A DNA stretch of 64,000 bases from Pontederia crassipes (GCA_030549335.1 JAUKPH010000017.1:1616501-1680500), one strand, 5' to 3'. Shown: positions 46,982-60,330, counted from the first letter of the stretch. Notes: generated by a model from the letters alone, not told the origin. Made by a program: numbers and translations.

Positions 46982-49100
46982 AGATATTTTAATTAAATAA
47001 TAAAATTTTAGTTGCAAGGCCCCTTTCTTGAATCAATTGAGCTTAAGTTGGTTTTATTATAAATTTCACCTGATCGACAGTTGAGAAGGAACTCCACTCA
47101 GTATAAGTTGTAGGAATTAAGAATTGTGTGAATTCACGATAATTCTAAATTCATTATAAGTCTACACAATATTACAATACTTTAAATCCCAAGTTTTGTA
47201 ATTTTCAAGAGGACAGAAGAATGATAAATACTCAATGGGCAATGTAAATTGTTGGCTTTGGAGAGAATAATATAGCGTAACTAATTCATATTAATTATTA
47301 CTTAATGGTTATTAATAAATAATTAAGCGATAAAGGTAAAAAAAAAAGGAAGCACGTATGATGTTTTTGGGTGAGCCGGGCGAGCATTTCGATCGGTGGA
47401 TGGATTAGTAGTTCGGTTAGTTGGATGCTTGGAGTAGACGTGTTGGTCAACGTATTATTTTTGCCGTTCTAGTTTTGAACACCGGATTAATGAGGTGCTA
47501 ATATATAAGTATTGAAAAAAAAAAATCTAAAAGTCGGATTAGAAATTAGACTCACCTTTGACTTGAGTTAGGATTTGATTTGTTTCTAATTGAGTCGATC
47601 AATTAGCTTAACATAATATTTACTTTCCGAAATATATTATCGATATACCAATTTAATATATATATTTAATAAACAAATAAATAATATAAAAAACATAATT
47701 ATATTCTCTTATCCTTCATTCTATATATTTCCTATCTATTGTCCTCTTAAAATATTTTATTTTATTTTATTTTATTTTTCATTTCTTCATCTTAAACCTA
47801 TCTCTTTAATTTTACCATTGATCGTTTTTCCTCCTTTTGTCTCCGTTATAATATTTCTTATTCCATTTTCAAATGTACCATTTTATCTTCTTTCACTTGG
47901 AAAGTTAAAAAAAAAGTGGATTGAGCCCACTATTTTTAAAATTTTGCTAGGCGTTTTTACTGGTTTTATTTTTTTTAATATTGAAAAATGATTGCTTCAG
48001 CCATTCATTTCATGGTTGCTCAGTCGGTCCGAACTGATTTTAACAAATTTATTAATATTTCCCCCCAAATGGGACCTGTTCTGTAGTCTATTTTTAACAA
48101 GTTTTCAGAATATTTCAAGGTTGTGCTAGGAGAATAAGAGGAAATGAAAATAATAAAATAATCCTTTTTAATGGATTATCTTCCCTTGTAACTCGTACGT
48201 GTATACTTTTCTATATTACCAACGATCAGTACACTCGTAGATTAGGAGACTCGAATTTAATGTGTTAATGTTAAAGGCGAAATATTTGTTTATTTTTGTT
48301 TTATATTTTATATTGGATATTGAATAATATGATCACTACAATAAAATTCTTTGGCTTAATTTGTTATATGATGACTGCGATCCACTAGACCGAGAAGCAA
48401 AAATAAGGAGGGGCCAAGTTTCCCAAGACCTCTCAATCAAGTGAAAAGGTTTGCAAGCACTGGACCAATAGAGATTTCATGTCAAAGAGCTTAGTAAACA
48501 AATTTGAGGGGGAGCCAAATTGATTTATAACTCTAAAAATTACATATAAATATATGTAATTAATTAAAATTTTAAAAATTAAGAGGGCCAGGACCCCTCA
48601 ATCTATATGTGGGTCCGCCCCTGTTCGTACGTATCATCTCAAATCTTCAAATTTTTCGTGATCAATCTCCCCTTTATAATAAAACACGACCGCGAATTAA
48701 ACGCTTAATTTGTTATATGATGATTGCGATCCACTAATTCATACGTACCATCTTAAATCTCCAAACTTTCCTTGATCAATCTCCCCTTGATATAAAATAC
48801 GATCGCGAATTATCTTCTAATTAATTAAAAAAAGCTCAACCTCAAGCGTGTGATAATATATTTTTTTAAAAAATAATTTATCATGAACGAGAGTTGGGAT
48901 AGAGTAGATAATAACTTCTTACCGTTTAAACAAAAATCATGAGTTAAAATTTTTATGAATGTAAAAAATTTTCACTAAAAATTTTATCCATCATAATTAA
49001 ATGTATTGTCCAGGATGATATCAAATTAGTTGCTTTTTAGTTACAAACTTATCCATTTATTTGCTTTTTAGTTACAATGTCTCCACTTAATTGTGCGAGG
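46982..49100. other. Intergenic, with a duplicated block at 48357-48812
   Basis: AT-rich, no gene recognised. A block starting TTGTTATATGATGA, reading GATCCACTA, then TACGTAYCATCT and CTCCCCTT, occurs twice in tandem (48357-48702 and 48707-48812). The first copy carries an extra ~236 bp (about 48388-48623) that is absent from the second. Confidence 0.65.
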
Positions 49101-49279
49101 AATTCTATTGGCGTTGGTCTAAGTGGAGCAGGGTGGCGCGGGCGGCGGGCCCTCCAGTCCGCACAGTGACGGGAGGAGTCAAAGAGTCGAAGCCCTAAAA
49201 GATTCCATCCAATACCACTGTTGGAATCAAATCTTACGACCGCTATTTAGCCCCCGAGATACCATCCATCCTCACCTTC

Positions 49280-49313
<34 letters not shown>

Positions 49314-49337
49314 CCGAGAGCAAGCGAAGCGTTCGCC
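49101..49337 (+). promoter_or_regulatory. Proximal promoter and 5' leader of the asparagine synthetase gene
   Basis: A CT repeat (about 49281-49310) lies just upstream of the start codon, as in many plant 5' leaders. A weak TATA-like CTATTTAG is at about 49241-49248. A single TGACG pentamer is at 49167-49171; one such site can occur by chance and does not show control by the neighbouring TGA factor. Confidence 0.45.
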
Positions 49338-52300
49338 ATGTGTGGAATCCTTGCCGTTTTGGGCTGCGCCGACTCCTCCCTCGCCAAGCGATCTCGCATC
49401 ATAGAACTATCTCGGAGGTACCCATCTTTTTTTCTTCCTGGCTTCCTGTGTCCCTTTTGACGGTTTGGTGAATTTTGTTTGTCGCGTTTTCTTTTGCCTA
49501 TGAATCATTTGTGGTTCTTTCAAAAAAAAAAAAACCTGGATGTAAGAGAACAAAAAGTGCGTTCTTTTGAGGGCCGTTTGCGCAACAGGAATGTTGAAAA
49601 GCGTGCATTCATTCAACAAAATGCGTGTGTACACTGAGGGAAGGAAAAGAGAGTGGTGTCTGGCCTAAAGTTCTGACTTTTTTTAACTGGTTAGGATGCA
49701 TTTGGCCATTTTGTGTTTTGATGGTTGAAGTTGCTTTATTCAGTGTCCTAATAGATAGAGATGTCTGACTAATACTGACTGGCAATTGTGTTTTTGTGTA
49801 TTTTTTCCTCTTAAATTTCTTATGATAATACCTTAAGATACCTTCAAAATCTCAACTTTTTTGCTTTAGGAAAATAAAAAATGTGTTCTTTAGATAGCCG
49901 GAGATGGTTGGGATCTCAAATACGTTGAGTGCTTCAATTAGCAATGCATGTTTGGTAGTGGATATTTCTTCATAGTGCACGGTCCTGTCACGCCAGAACA
50001 TGTTGTTTTAGTTTATGAAGACATCACATAACTTAGTTAAGTGATTTTCTTTAATTAGTCATACGTTCTGTATGTATATACTGCCATCTAATAAGTGGAA
50101 AAGTTTTGACTCCTTATACATAACTTTTTTGTTTTGCAACTGAACTGTATAAATCCACTTATCAAATTAATGGCTGAGTTGTCCACTTATTTTGGATTAG
50201 TTCTGTGACAACTGACTCTATTCAACTTCAAAATGACTTGTATCCTTACTAGTTGATCTACAGATGCACCCAACTGAAATTAATTTTCTAAGTGAACTTT
50301 GTGAGAATCTGCATTATGTCAAATTGTTTATAAAGTACAGTGGCTATTAAGAAATCTCGTTACACTTAACAATAATATTTTAGCAATTTTGGAGTTAAAT
50401 TCAATTATTCGATATTTAATGGAAAACTGTAATTTAAATCTTTATGATTAGGAAATATAATTGCGGAAGCTTTTTCCATATAGTGAGATATTGCACTTTC
50501 AGATTTTTCTTTTTGAAGCATGTGCAGAATGGCTTGACTGAAATGAGTTGCTCCCTATGTTCACTGGAGATAAACAATATTGTCTTATACAAAAATACTA
50601 TTGTAAGGAAATAAAATAATAGTGATGTTGTGTAATTCCAAAGTATTTCTATCATTAATATATCTATATGAAAGCCAAGAGTATATATCCAATGAATTGA
50701 TAATTGTAACCTGAAATCATAAATATTAACTCTTATTTTTTGCTCTCTCATTCATTATTTTCTTTATTCAGTATACATTTTTCCAGTAATATTTGGTGTA
50801 CATTTGTTACATCATTTAATTTCTGCAGGTATGCTACATAAAGTTGATGATAATTAATGTGAATATGGCAAGTTGACGATAATTAATGTGAATATGGCAT
50901 ACGACAAACATGCGTCATTGAAATGGAATTTTCCACATATTTGAATTTTCTTGGTTTGAGCATCTAGTATGTTATTAAAAGAAAACCACTCTTGCTAAAC
51001 TATGATAATGGCTTGAAACTTGAACAATTCAATTTCGATGGCAACCGAATGGGTAGTCATCCTTTCTTCTCTCAAAAAAAAAAAAAACTTGAACAATTCA
51101 ACTTGCACCTCTGATGAGATTGATTACCTATAAAAGACTTGGTTGATCTACAGTTTTTCCTCAACTTTTTGTAACTATGCTGCTTTCTAGTTTTCAACTT
51201 ACAGCATGATTTATCTGATAAGTTCTAATGCCTTAAAATTCTACAAAATTTTACAAGTCCGTCTGAAACTAAGCTTGTGTGGCAATAGATAGTGTGGTAA
51301 ATCTAGACTCATTATCAAAGCCAAAGAAGGATTCCATTATTTACAAGGTGTAAACATGTATATATAAAGTTCTATTTCTTTGTAAGGCAGCTATTATTAC
51401 AAAGTAACTCCGCCTATGTTTTATAGCCGGTCTCAAGCCCGGATAAAGGAGGAGGGTTGTGTTAGGCCCCGACAGCCAGCGTAAAACCCTGTCGAATCGC
51501 ATGAATATGGATCAACGAATAGAATGGCGTCGTATGATCCATGTAGCCGACCCCACCTAGTGGGATAAGGCTTTGTTGTTGTTGTTGTTGTTGCAGCTAT
51601 TATTACAAAGTCACGGCCCTTGCATTTTCTTCTAAATGCGGCGATCTTAAATTTTATATATTTTGGGTCTGAATACCTTGTTTGCTTGTGCTTTTGTCCT
51701 TTCTTTTGAGGAAACAGATTGAGGCACAGGGGCCCTGATTGGAGTGGCTTGCATTGTTACCAGGACTGTTATCTTGCTCATCAAAGGTTGGCCATTGTAG
51801 ACCCTACCTCTGGAGATCAACCACTCTATAACGAAGACAAATCCATTGTTGTCACGGTTTGGGCTATTTCCATCCTCTTTCTAGGAATTGTAGTGTCTTA
51901 ATACTCCCACATTCTAGCAACAGTTTTATAGGATCCTTCTGTGAAAGCCAAACTTCAAACTTTACTTTTTCCTTTTGGCTGATGATCACATCTTTACATG
52001 CATTTTGGCATATAAGATAAGACTAGTATCTTTATGACATATCTTTTATAGCCTATTAAAGGTTATCACCATAAAGAGTTTTTTATTCTCATTTGTAGGT
52101 GTGTTCATAACTTGTTATTTTTTTCATTTTTATGGAGGAAAAGATCATTCGAGGTTATTATCATCTATATTATTATCCTCAAGTGTGAAGATAGTGCAAG
52201 GAATATTGACATACACCCTCAAGTATGACTTATGGCATACACTTCCAATCATTAAGTCCGAGATCTAGTAATGTACAATATTTAACCTTTCCTTTTTTTG

Positions 52301-55300
52301 TTGTCTGCTTCGGTGAGAGAAGCACCTTTTCTTTTGAGTTAGAAAAGGATGTTTGACAAGGGTGGGTATCGAGTTTTTGTGAAACGGGTATCGAGTTTAT
52401 TGTGTAAATAATCTTCATTGAGAAAATTCGCAAGCCAACAATGTTGCTCTATGTCTAGCCTCTTGTTACAAGTTATGGTGTCAACAGGCAGGTTGTGACA
52501 ATTGTTGATACAAACTTGGGGGTGTAACATAGTGGAGATTCTGGGGTATTCGTGCAACTGTTTTGGTTGACTTCTGTCTAAGATTTGTGAAGTAGGGAAT
52601 GCTGTGGAGAATCATATACATTGCATGTAAAAAAAATGATGATTTTCCAACAAAAGAACTCTTGGACATATTTATATATGTTCCCTCTAAAAAAGCAGAC
52701 ATACATTAGTATGTTTCCGTATCATAAAGATTGGAATTTATCTTATCTCCCCACCCACACACAAAAATAGTATGTAAATAAATAAATAAATATATATCTC
52801 TTTTAGTTTTCCTTCTTAGCCAAGACATCAATGATGATACTACATTGTGACTCTGATAGGTTAATGGAGAGATCTATAACCATGAGGAGTTGAAAGCAAA
52901 GCTTCCTTCTCATCAGTTTCGAACTGGAAGTGACTGTGAAGTGATTGCACATCTCGTGAGTAGCTAATTTCCACTGGGTTTTTCTGTCAAGACTTATTTC
53001 ATTTACAATAATATGCATATTGACGCATTCAAGGTTTGGAAAACTACAACTTTAAATAATATACTACGTCTCTTACAGCTATCGTTTCCACCAACTTACT
53101 AAAATGAATTTGTTGCGGACGAATATTACTTGGATATTGTACTCAAAATCTAATAGGTGGAGCTTCTACCAAATTGTTAAACTATTTTTGTACGCTACAG
53201 TACGAAGAATATGGAGAAGACTTTGTAGATATGTTGGATGGCATGTTTTCATTTGTTCTTCTCGACACACGAGATAAAAGTTTCATAGCTGCTCGGGATG
53301 CTATTGGCATTACACCTCTGTACATGGGATGGGGTCTTGATGGTGTGTATGGTGTAGCTGATTGGATCCTTATGTCTTATGTTATTTAGAGATGAAATTT
53401 TCGTAGTCTCTTATGAACTTTGTTTGGTGATCTTTTACAGGATCCATTTGGTTCGCTTCAGAATTGAAAGCTTTGAGTGATGACTGTGAACGCTTTATAT
53501 CGTTTCTTCCTGGTCATATTTATTCAAGCAAAAGGGGTTAAATACTATTCTCCCTCTCTCACTTGTACCCACTTTGTATCCAAAAACGGGGGCTTATTTT
53601 TGATAGATTTTATATGAGAGAATTCTAAATTATTGCAACATATCAAAAATGAATTTTTGGACTCAATCCTAAAAGAATCTTGTTGATTTGATGGGTCAAT
53701 ATCTGAAATTTTCTCTGGATATGGGTCAAAGCAAGTCAATACATAAATCACTTTAAAAAAGAATGGGGTTAGATAAATAAAAGTATATTGTTTCATTCTT
53801 GCTATGATTTTAGCTTTTAGTCTTTGTTCTTATATCCAGAAGTTGTCCTTTTTGTGATTAAATTACTTTGATTTGTATGCAGGTGAGTTACGCAGGTGGT
53901 ACAATCCTCCATGGTTTACAGAATGTATACCATCAACACCTTATGATCCTTTAGTTCTTCGTGAAGCCTTTGAAAAGGTATGTTTGTTTTTCTTCATGGA
54001 GTGCATTATATCTGCTTTTCTAACATCATCTTGCATGAATTCATCAGCAATCCTTATTATTTTATAGCAACTTATAGTTTACTTGTAATTTGTGTTCCAT
54101 GGGTTCTTGTTGCTTTTCACTAGTGGTTACTTGCCGCAGAAATGTTGCATGAGTATGCATCATTTTTGCTATGTTCTATTTATGTTTTTGTTTGGAATAT
54201 TAGAAATTTTCAAACTCACTCGCGAGAAAAGACCATTAACTGACCTATAAATTTTTATTTTCTGTAAATTTTGGCTGATTATTATTCATGTTCATAATAT
54301 TATAGGCCGTCATCAAGAGGTTAATGACTGATGTCCCATTTGGTGTGCTGTTATCTGGTGGGCTTGATTCTTCACTTGTTGCGGCTGTAGCATCAAGACA
54401 CTTAGCAAAAGCACAGATTTCCAGACAATGGGGATCGCAGCTGCATACTTTCTGCATTGGGCTGAGGGTTAGTTTTCAATCCTGCACACGTGGCCTAACA
54501 TTTTCCTGTATTGTAGCACATGAATGACATTAGATGTAAAGGGCCTGTAAGCTTGGCTGATGTATTTCTATGTTATCCTAAAACAAGGTATTCTTATGTA
54601 GAAAACGAGAACTCTCACCATAGTATGAATATTAAGGTAACATTAAGAATAATTATATTCAGTTACAAGCTCTTTCTAAATGATAGTTACGTAGTGGATA
54701 TTTAGCAAATACTTTGTAGGTGGCAGGAAGATTCAGATTGTCTAAAATACATTGAAGTACCTTTTCAATGGGAACATGATAATCATAGTTGGTGAGTCCC
54801 ATTATGAAGAAACATAGACATCCTTAGGGAATCATTCAGAAAATAAACCTTATGAAACTTCAGTATTGTGTGTGGATATAGAAGGACATAGCTGCTTGAT
54901 ATTGTATGCAAACAAATGCTCGAAAGAAAAATCTCTTGCCTCTTTCAGTTTGGCTGGTTTTATTGCATATGTTTGAGTTTGCTTTTCCTGATGTGCCTTC
55001 GCAACTGTGAAATGCAGGGTTCTCCTGATCTGAAAGCTGCTAGAGAAGTAGCAGACTATCTTGGCACTTTCCATCATGAGTTTCACTTCACAGTGCAGGT
55101 ATTCCTTTCAATTTATTGTATTGATTCTCTAAATAGTTACAAATCTGATTGATGTATGTATTCTTTTCTATCTTAGGAGGGTATTGATGCACTGGAAGAG
55201 GTCATCTATCATATAGAGACATATGATGTGACTACAATTAGGGCAAGTACCCCAATGTTTCTGATGTCCCGTAAAATAAAATCCTTGGGGGTGAAGATGG

Positions 55301-58300
55301 TCCTTTCTGGGGAAGGTTCTGATGAAATCTTTGGAGGGTATCTGTATTTCCATAAAGCACCAAACAAGGAAGAGTTCCATCAGGAAACATGCCGAAAGGT
55401 ATCTATAGTTGAAATGCTTATTTTCCCTATTACACAATGGAATACAGCACTGTCTTAAATAAACTAAAAATTGTTCCCCTAAAAACTAAACTAAGAATTG
55501 AGAAATTTGATACTTCGGGATTCTAAAACAATACTAATTGTGCCATATGATTCATACTTTGAACAACAACTTTATCACAAAGTGATATAACTGAAAATAC
55601 AACCACAAATATGACTGAAAATAAAAGTAGGATAACTATTATTAGCAGTCAAAATGCAAGAATCTTAAACACAATTACTACTAATATCTTATCAATTCGA
55701 GATAACTAACCCACTAACTAATATGAAGTGGTGGTATTTTATCTTTACACCCTTACTAAACTTTCACCTTGTCCTCAAGGCGGAGAAAAGAAAATTAGTA
55801 GTAATATTCTGCGGGTGCAGTTGAAGCCTCCAAACTTGATTAACTCTATCTTTGGGCCAAGAGAGAAATTTTTGAACCAATATAAACTTCAGCTTTTTTT
55901 CTTATGAAATGAGCTTTCCCTTGTAATGTGTAAAGCTGATTTCTTATGAATGAGTGCTGCTTCTTTGTGCTTTGCTAGCAGGTTTTTTGAGGTTCTGATA
56001 CCAATTGATACAACAACAAAGCCTTATCCCACTAGGTGGGGTCGGCTACATGGATCATACGACGTCATTCCGCTCTATTAGTAACCAAACCTTTCGGTAT
56101 ATTATTCACCAATAAATCTTGCTCTATTAGTTCGCCAAGTGTCCGCCTTGGCCTCCCACTCCCTCTTTTAATCGGACTCCAGATTATTTGATCTACTCTT
56201 CTTACTGGCGCATCTAATGGTCTTCTCTGAACATGACCAAACCGTCTCAAACAATTCTCTACCATTTTCTCACTAATAGGAGCCACTCCGACTCGTTCAC
56301 GTATATGGTCATTTTTAATCTTATCTAATCTTGTATGACCACACATCCATCTCAACATCCTCATTTCGGCTACCCTCACTTTACGTTCATGTTGTCCCTT
56401 CATAGCCCAACATTCACTACCATATAACACTGCTGGTCTTATAGCAGTACGATAGAATTTTTCTTTAACTTTATTGGGTACTTTTCTATCACAAACAACT
56501 CCAGTGGCTTTCCTCCACTTACACCAACCAGCTTGAATTCTATGATTACCATCGTCATCAATCTCACCATTTTGTCTTACAATTGATCCTAAATATTTAA
56601 ACTTTGTCACTTGAGGAATTATATCCTCCCCTAGCCTAACTTTCAAATCGTCTCTAAGTTGTTTATTTGTGAAATTGCTATGCATATATTCTGTTTTATT
56701 CCTACTTAAACGAAAACCCTTTGACTCCAACGTATTTCTTCATATTTCCAATTTTGTATTAATCTCTTCTCTTGAATTCGCTAAAAGTACTATATCATCC
56801 GCAAATAGCATGCACTTAGGTACCTCCTCTGTGATATTCTCGGTTATAGCATCGATAACTAAATTAAATAGATACGGGCTTAAAGCTGATCCTTGATGTA
56901 GGCCAATTCCTATAGGAAATTCATTTGTTTCACCTCCGAGTGTCCTAACCCTAGTCAATGCCCCATCGTACATATCTTGTATTACCTTAATGTAGGCAAC
57001 ACTCACCCTCTTCTTTTGCAAGGTTTTCCAAAGTACATCCCTTGGTACCCGATCATACGCCTTCTCTAAGTCAATGAAAGCCATATGTAAGTCTCTTCAA
57101 TGATACCAATTGAAAATAAAACTACAAATATGACTGAAAATAAAAGTAGGGTAACTATTATTAGTAGTAAAAATGCAAGAATCTTAAACACACAACAACA
57201 ACAATAACAAAGCCTTATCCCACTCGGTGGGGTCGGCTATATGGATCATACGACGCCATTCCGCTCTATTAGTAATATATTCGTTGATCCATGTTCATGA
57301 GATTCGACAGGGTTTTACGCTGGCTGTCGGGGCCTAACACAACCCTCCTCCTTTATCCGGGCTTGGAGTGGACCAAACTCCAATTACATTTTTTTTTTGA
57401 GAAGTCCAATTACATAATTGATCCACACATTTTCCAAAGGCTACCCTAAATGTAAAGCCCATGCATGTAATTATAACATGCAGTTATGGTTACAATAACT
57501 ATAACTAACTACAAATAAACTACCCACTACTTTTTTAACTAACTAATACAAAATGGTGGTATCTTATCACAAAGTCTATAACATTCTTCCATCATTTCAT
57601 CGATCCTGTAAATTTTCATCAGGTCAGCTACTGCACCTTTGACTTTTTGTTCACTTGTATAGTTTTTTTATGGATGACTAGACTTGCTACTTGCTAGCTA
57701 TCCTTTTGCTCTTCAAGAAAAAAAGAAAAAAATTTTGTAAGTCATCTTTTTCTGTGTCAGTTTATACTTAATGTCTTTAAGTTTGCTGTCCTTAATGTTT
57801 GTCTCATGTTTTTTTGCTGTCCGCTTCTAATGTTTCCCTTCCACTAATGAGAGCCTTTTTTAATACTTTTGAAATTTAGATCAAAGCTCTTCATTTGTAC
57901 GACTGCCTGAGGGCTAATAAAGCAACATCAGCTTGGGGTGTGGAAGCTCGAGTACCATTTTTGGATAAAAGTTTTATTAACATAGCCATGGACATCGATC
58001 CCGACTGGAAAATGGTAAGTTTGTTCTGTTAACATGCAACCTTTCATGTAGTACTCTCTTGTTACAACATATAGCAAATCTGGAATATGTATCAGTGAAA
58101 CATGAGTTTCTCAATTTGATTTCTAATCACATCGTACAATTTTAAATATATTCTTGTTTGGCAGTAGCACCTAAATCAACATGTAAATCAAAATCTTTAA
58201 GTGTTTACAACAACAACAACAACAACAAATCCTTATCCCACTAGGTGGGGTCGGCTACATGGATCATACGACGCCATTCCGCTTTATTAGTAACCAAACC

Positions 58301-60330
58301 TTTCGGTATATTATTCACCAATAGATCTTGCTCTATTAGTTCGCCAAGTGTCCGCCTTGGCCTCCCTCTCTCTTTTTTAATCGGATTCCAGATTATTTGA
58401 TCTACTCTTCTTACTGGCGCATCTAATGGTCTTCTGAACATGACCAAATCATCTCAAACGATTCTCTACCATTTTCTCACTAATATGAGCCACTCCGACT
58501 CGTTCACGTATATGATCATTCCTAATCTTATCTAATCTTGTATGACCACACATCCATCTCAACATCCTCATTTCGGCTACCCCCACTTTACGTTCATGTT
58601 GTCCCTTCATAGCCCAACATTCACTATCATATAACACTGCCGGTCTTATAGCAGTACGATAGAATTTTTTTTTAACTTTATTAGGTATTTTTCTATCACA
58701 AAGAACTCCAGTGGCTTTCCTCCACTTACACCAACCAGCTTGAATTCTATGATTAACATCGTCATCAATCTCCCCATCTTGTCTTACAATTGATCATAAA
58801 TATTTAAACTTTGTCACTTGAGGAATTATATCCTCCCCTAACCTAACTTTCAAATCGTCTCTAAGTTGTTTATTTGTGAAATTGCTATGCATATATTCTG
58901 TTTTATTCCAAATCTTTAAGTGTTTAACAATACAAAATTGGGTATTTCTTCAGCTTTCACAGATAACCGAGTCTTCACTGTGTTGGCTTAAGTGTTTAAC
59001 TATTAACCTAGAGAATGAAAATTACATTCGAAGAGATGACACTAATTTTACGCTGTCACATTCTAAAACCGTGCTTGTTTTGTTGACTTGGGAACTTTTC
59101 TTTTGATGAGGTTGTTGACATTAAGAAATTAATGTGATTTCCTTTTATCAGTGAAAATTTAATGTGTTATCTGAACATCATATTTCTTGTGTTCGCAGAT
59201 TAGACCCGATCTTGGTCGAATCGAAAAGTGGGTTCTAAGAAATGCATTTGATGACAGTAAGAATCCTTATCTGCCAAAGGTATGAGATATTCTGTCATTT
59301 GTTTTCTTTAGCTTAAAGTTGCGCTGAAACTTATTTTCTTATCAGCGACAGAACTTCACATCAAATGCTGATTATGGATGTTTATTCTTCTTTTTAGCAT
59401 ATCCTTTATCGGCAGAAGGAGCAATTTAGTGACGGTGTGGGATACAGCTGGATTGATGGGTTGAAGGATCATGCTAATGAAAATGTACATATATGATAAA
59501 TATAATGTTCTCAGTTCCTACTCATCTTAAGTCTTAACCTATTGTTTTCTTGATATTTAATATTATCTTTTATTCGCTTTGTTTATATTGATGACTTAAT
59601 GATTGTGCTTCCGGATGGCCAGGTCTCAGACTCTATGTTAGCAAATGCAAGCTTTGTTTATCCAGAAAATACTCCCACAACTAAGGAAGCATATTATTAT
59701 CGCACAATATTCGAGAGATTCTTTCCTAAGGTACATAATATATATTTTCCCTAAAAAAAGGTCAGATGTGATTCAGGAAAGAATAATTAGCAGATGAGTG
59801 ATTTGTGAAATTTCTCCACTGATTCATGGCATTTCTCAGCAAATTTATTGTTTCCATTAGTTAGCTGCCTCAGATCAATGTGATTGGTTCAATGTCTCTC
59901 TTGTTAGATCAGGGAGAGCAGACTCTGTTTCTTGGGTTATGCACGCAGATTTTGCTATTGAGTTAAATTTTCTACCAACACCCTCTCAGAAAAAAAATCT
60001 TCTAACAACATTGTATGCGACATTTTTCAAGGCAAGCTCATTGCAAGAACTTCAGCTAATTCAGGGCATTTCTTTCAACAGAATGCTGCTAGGTCGACTG
60101 TACCTGGAGGGCCAAGTGTGGCATGTAGCACCGCGAAGGCTGTAGAATGGGATGCAGCCTGGTCCAAGAATCCTGATCCATCCGGTCGCGCGGCGCTTGG
60201 AATTCATTCTGCTGCTTATGAGGAGACACCAGAAACCGTGACTGCTGTAGAAAACTCTACTCCCACAACTGGCTTTCCGCAGAAACTACATGAAGGCGTT
60301 ATGGAGACGACTGTTTCCTCTGCTGTTTGA
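49338..60330 (+). CDS. Asparagine synthetase, glutamine-hydrolysing (590 aa)
   Basis: It makes Asn and Glu from Asp, Gln and ATP in the cytosol. Fourteen GT-AG exons join in phase: 49338-49417, 51718-51856, 52860-52955, 53201-53342, 53441-53536, 53883-53977, 54306-54467, 55018-55098, 55177-55398, 57880-58014, 59199-59279, 59398-59484, 59623-59730 and 60082-60330. The start is certain: [10 protein letters not shown] puts the catalytic Cys at residue 2 of the glutaminase domain. Also seen are LRHRGPD, NGEIYNH (75-81), the ATP-pyrophosphatase loop SGGLDSS (233-239), SGEGSDE (341-347), [11 protein letters not shown], and [14 protein letters not shown] near the C-terminus. Length is normal for plant ASN and no break was found. 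Introns 1, 9 and 10 (2.3, 2.5 and 1.2 kb) are enlarged by non-LTR insertions. A candidate AATAAA lies at 60361. Confidence 0.97.
51406..51592 (+). mobile_element. Short RTE-derived (SINE-like) element, 187 bp, 19-bp TSD
   Basis: It lies in intron 1 of asparagine synthetase. A perfect 19-bp target duplication GCAGCTATTATTACAAAGT flanks it (51387-51405 and 51593-51611). The head (CGCCTATGTTTTATAGCCGG to GATCAACGAATA) is joined to GAATGGCGTCGTATGATCC, the end of the RTE LINE, and closes with (TTG)n. It has no coding capacity and must have been moved by an RTE enzyme. Confidence 0.93.
56009..57100 (-). mobile_element. RTE-type LINE, 5'-truncated, 1092 bp
   Basis: It lies in intron 9, antisense to the host gene, flanked by the 13-bp duplication TGATACCAATTGA (55996-56008 and 57101-57113). 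Minus-strand reverse transcriptase blocks are [33 protein letters not shown] and FADDIVLLA (57084-56740), then the C-terminal part [28 protein letters not shown] and [16 protein letters not shown] (56730-56065). The two parts are in different frames, so one frameshift lies near 56735. It ends with (TTG)n on its own strand. RTE assignment rests on these motifs and the trinucleotide tail. Confidence 0.93.
57192..57366 (-). mobile_element. Short RTE-derived element, head truncated
   Basis: On the minus strand: CCAAGCCCGGATAAAGGAGG to GATCAACGAATAT, then ATTACTAATAGAGCGGAATG through the LINE 3' end, closing with (TTG)n. The extreme 5' part of the head is missing. It is inserted in the LTR-like block of intron 9. 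Confidence 0.85.
58208..58909 (-). mobile_element. RTE-type LINE 3' fragment, 702 bp
   Basis: It lies in intron 10, antisense to the host gene, flanked by a 17-bp duplication AAATCTTTAAGTGTTTA (58191-58207 and 58910-58926). It covers the same 3' part of the reverse transcriptase ORF as 56009-57100 ([44 protein letters not shown]) at about 95% identity, with separate small lesions breaking the frame near 58448 and 58640. 5'-truncation and the (TTG)n tail fit target-primed integration. Confidence 0.93.

Larger units (their letters stand above)
55592..57560 (-). mobile_element. Short LTR-retroelement remnant in intron 9 of asparagine synthetase
   Basis: Two related blocks start TGAAAATACAACCACAAATA (55592) and TGAAAATAAAACTACAAATA (57112) and share further sequence including GGTGGTAT near their ends (about 55735 and 57553). 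To the left of the second, GGTTCTGATACCAAT looks like a minus-strand initiator-Met primer site at an LTR edge. Internal sequence is short and carries no coding domain. An RTE LINE split the primer-site region and a short RTE element entered the second LTR. It is a heavily reduced fossil; boundaries are approximate. Confidence 0.45.

Noticed and set aside
49167-49171. TGACG site as proof that the TGA factor controls the adjacent ASN gene
   Set aside because: A single 5-mer is expected by chance at this density; as-1 elements usually need a pair of sites.
56041-56730. 221-codon minus-strand ORF as a host gene in ASN intron 9
   Set aside because: It has RTE reverse transcriptase C-terminal motifs, target duplications and a (TTG)n tail.
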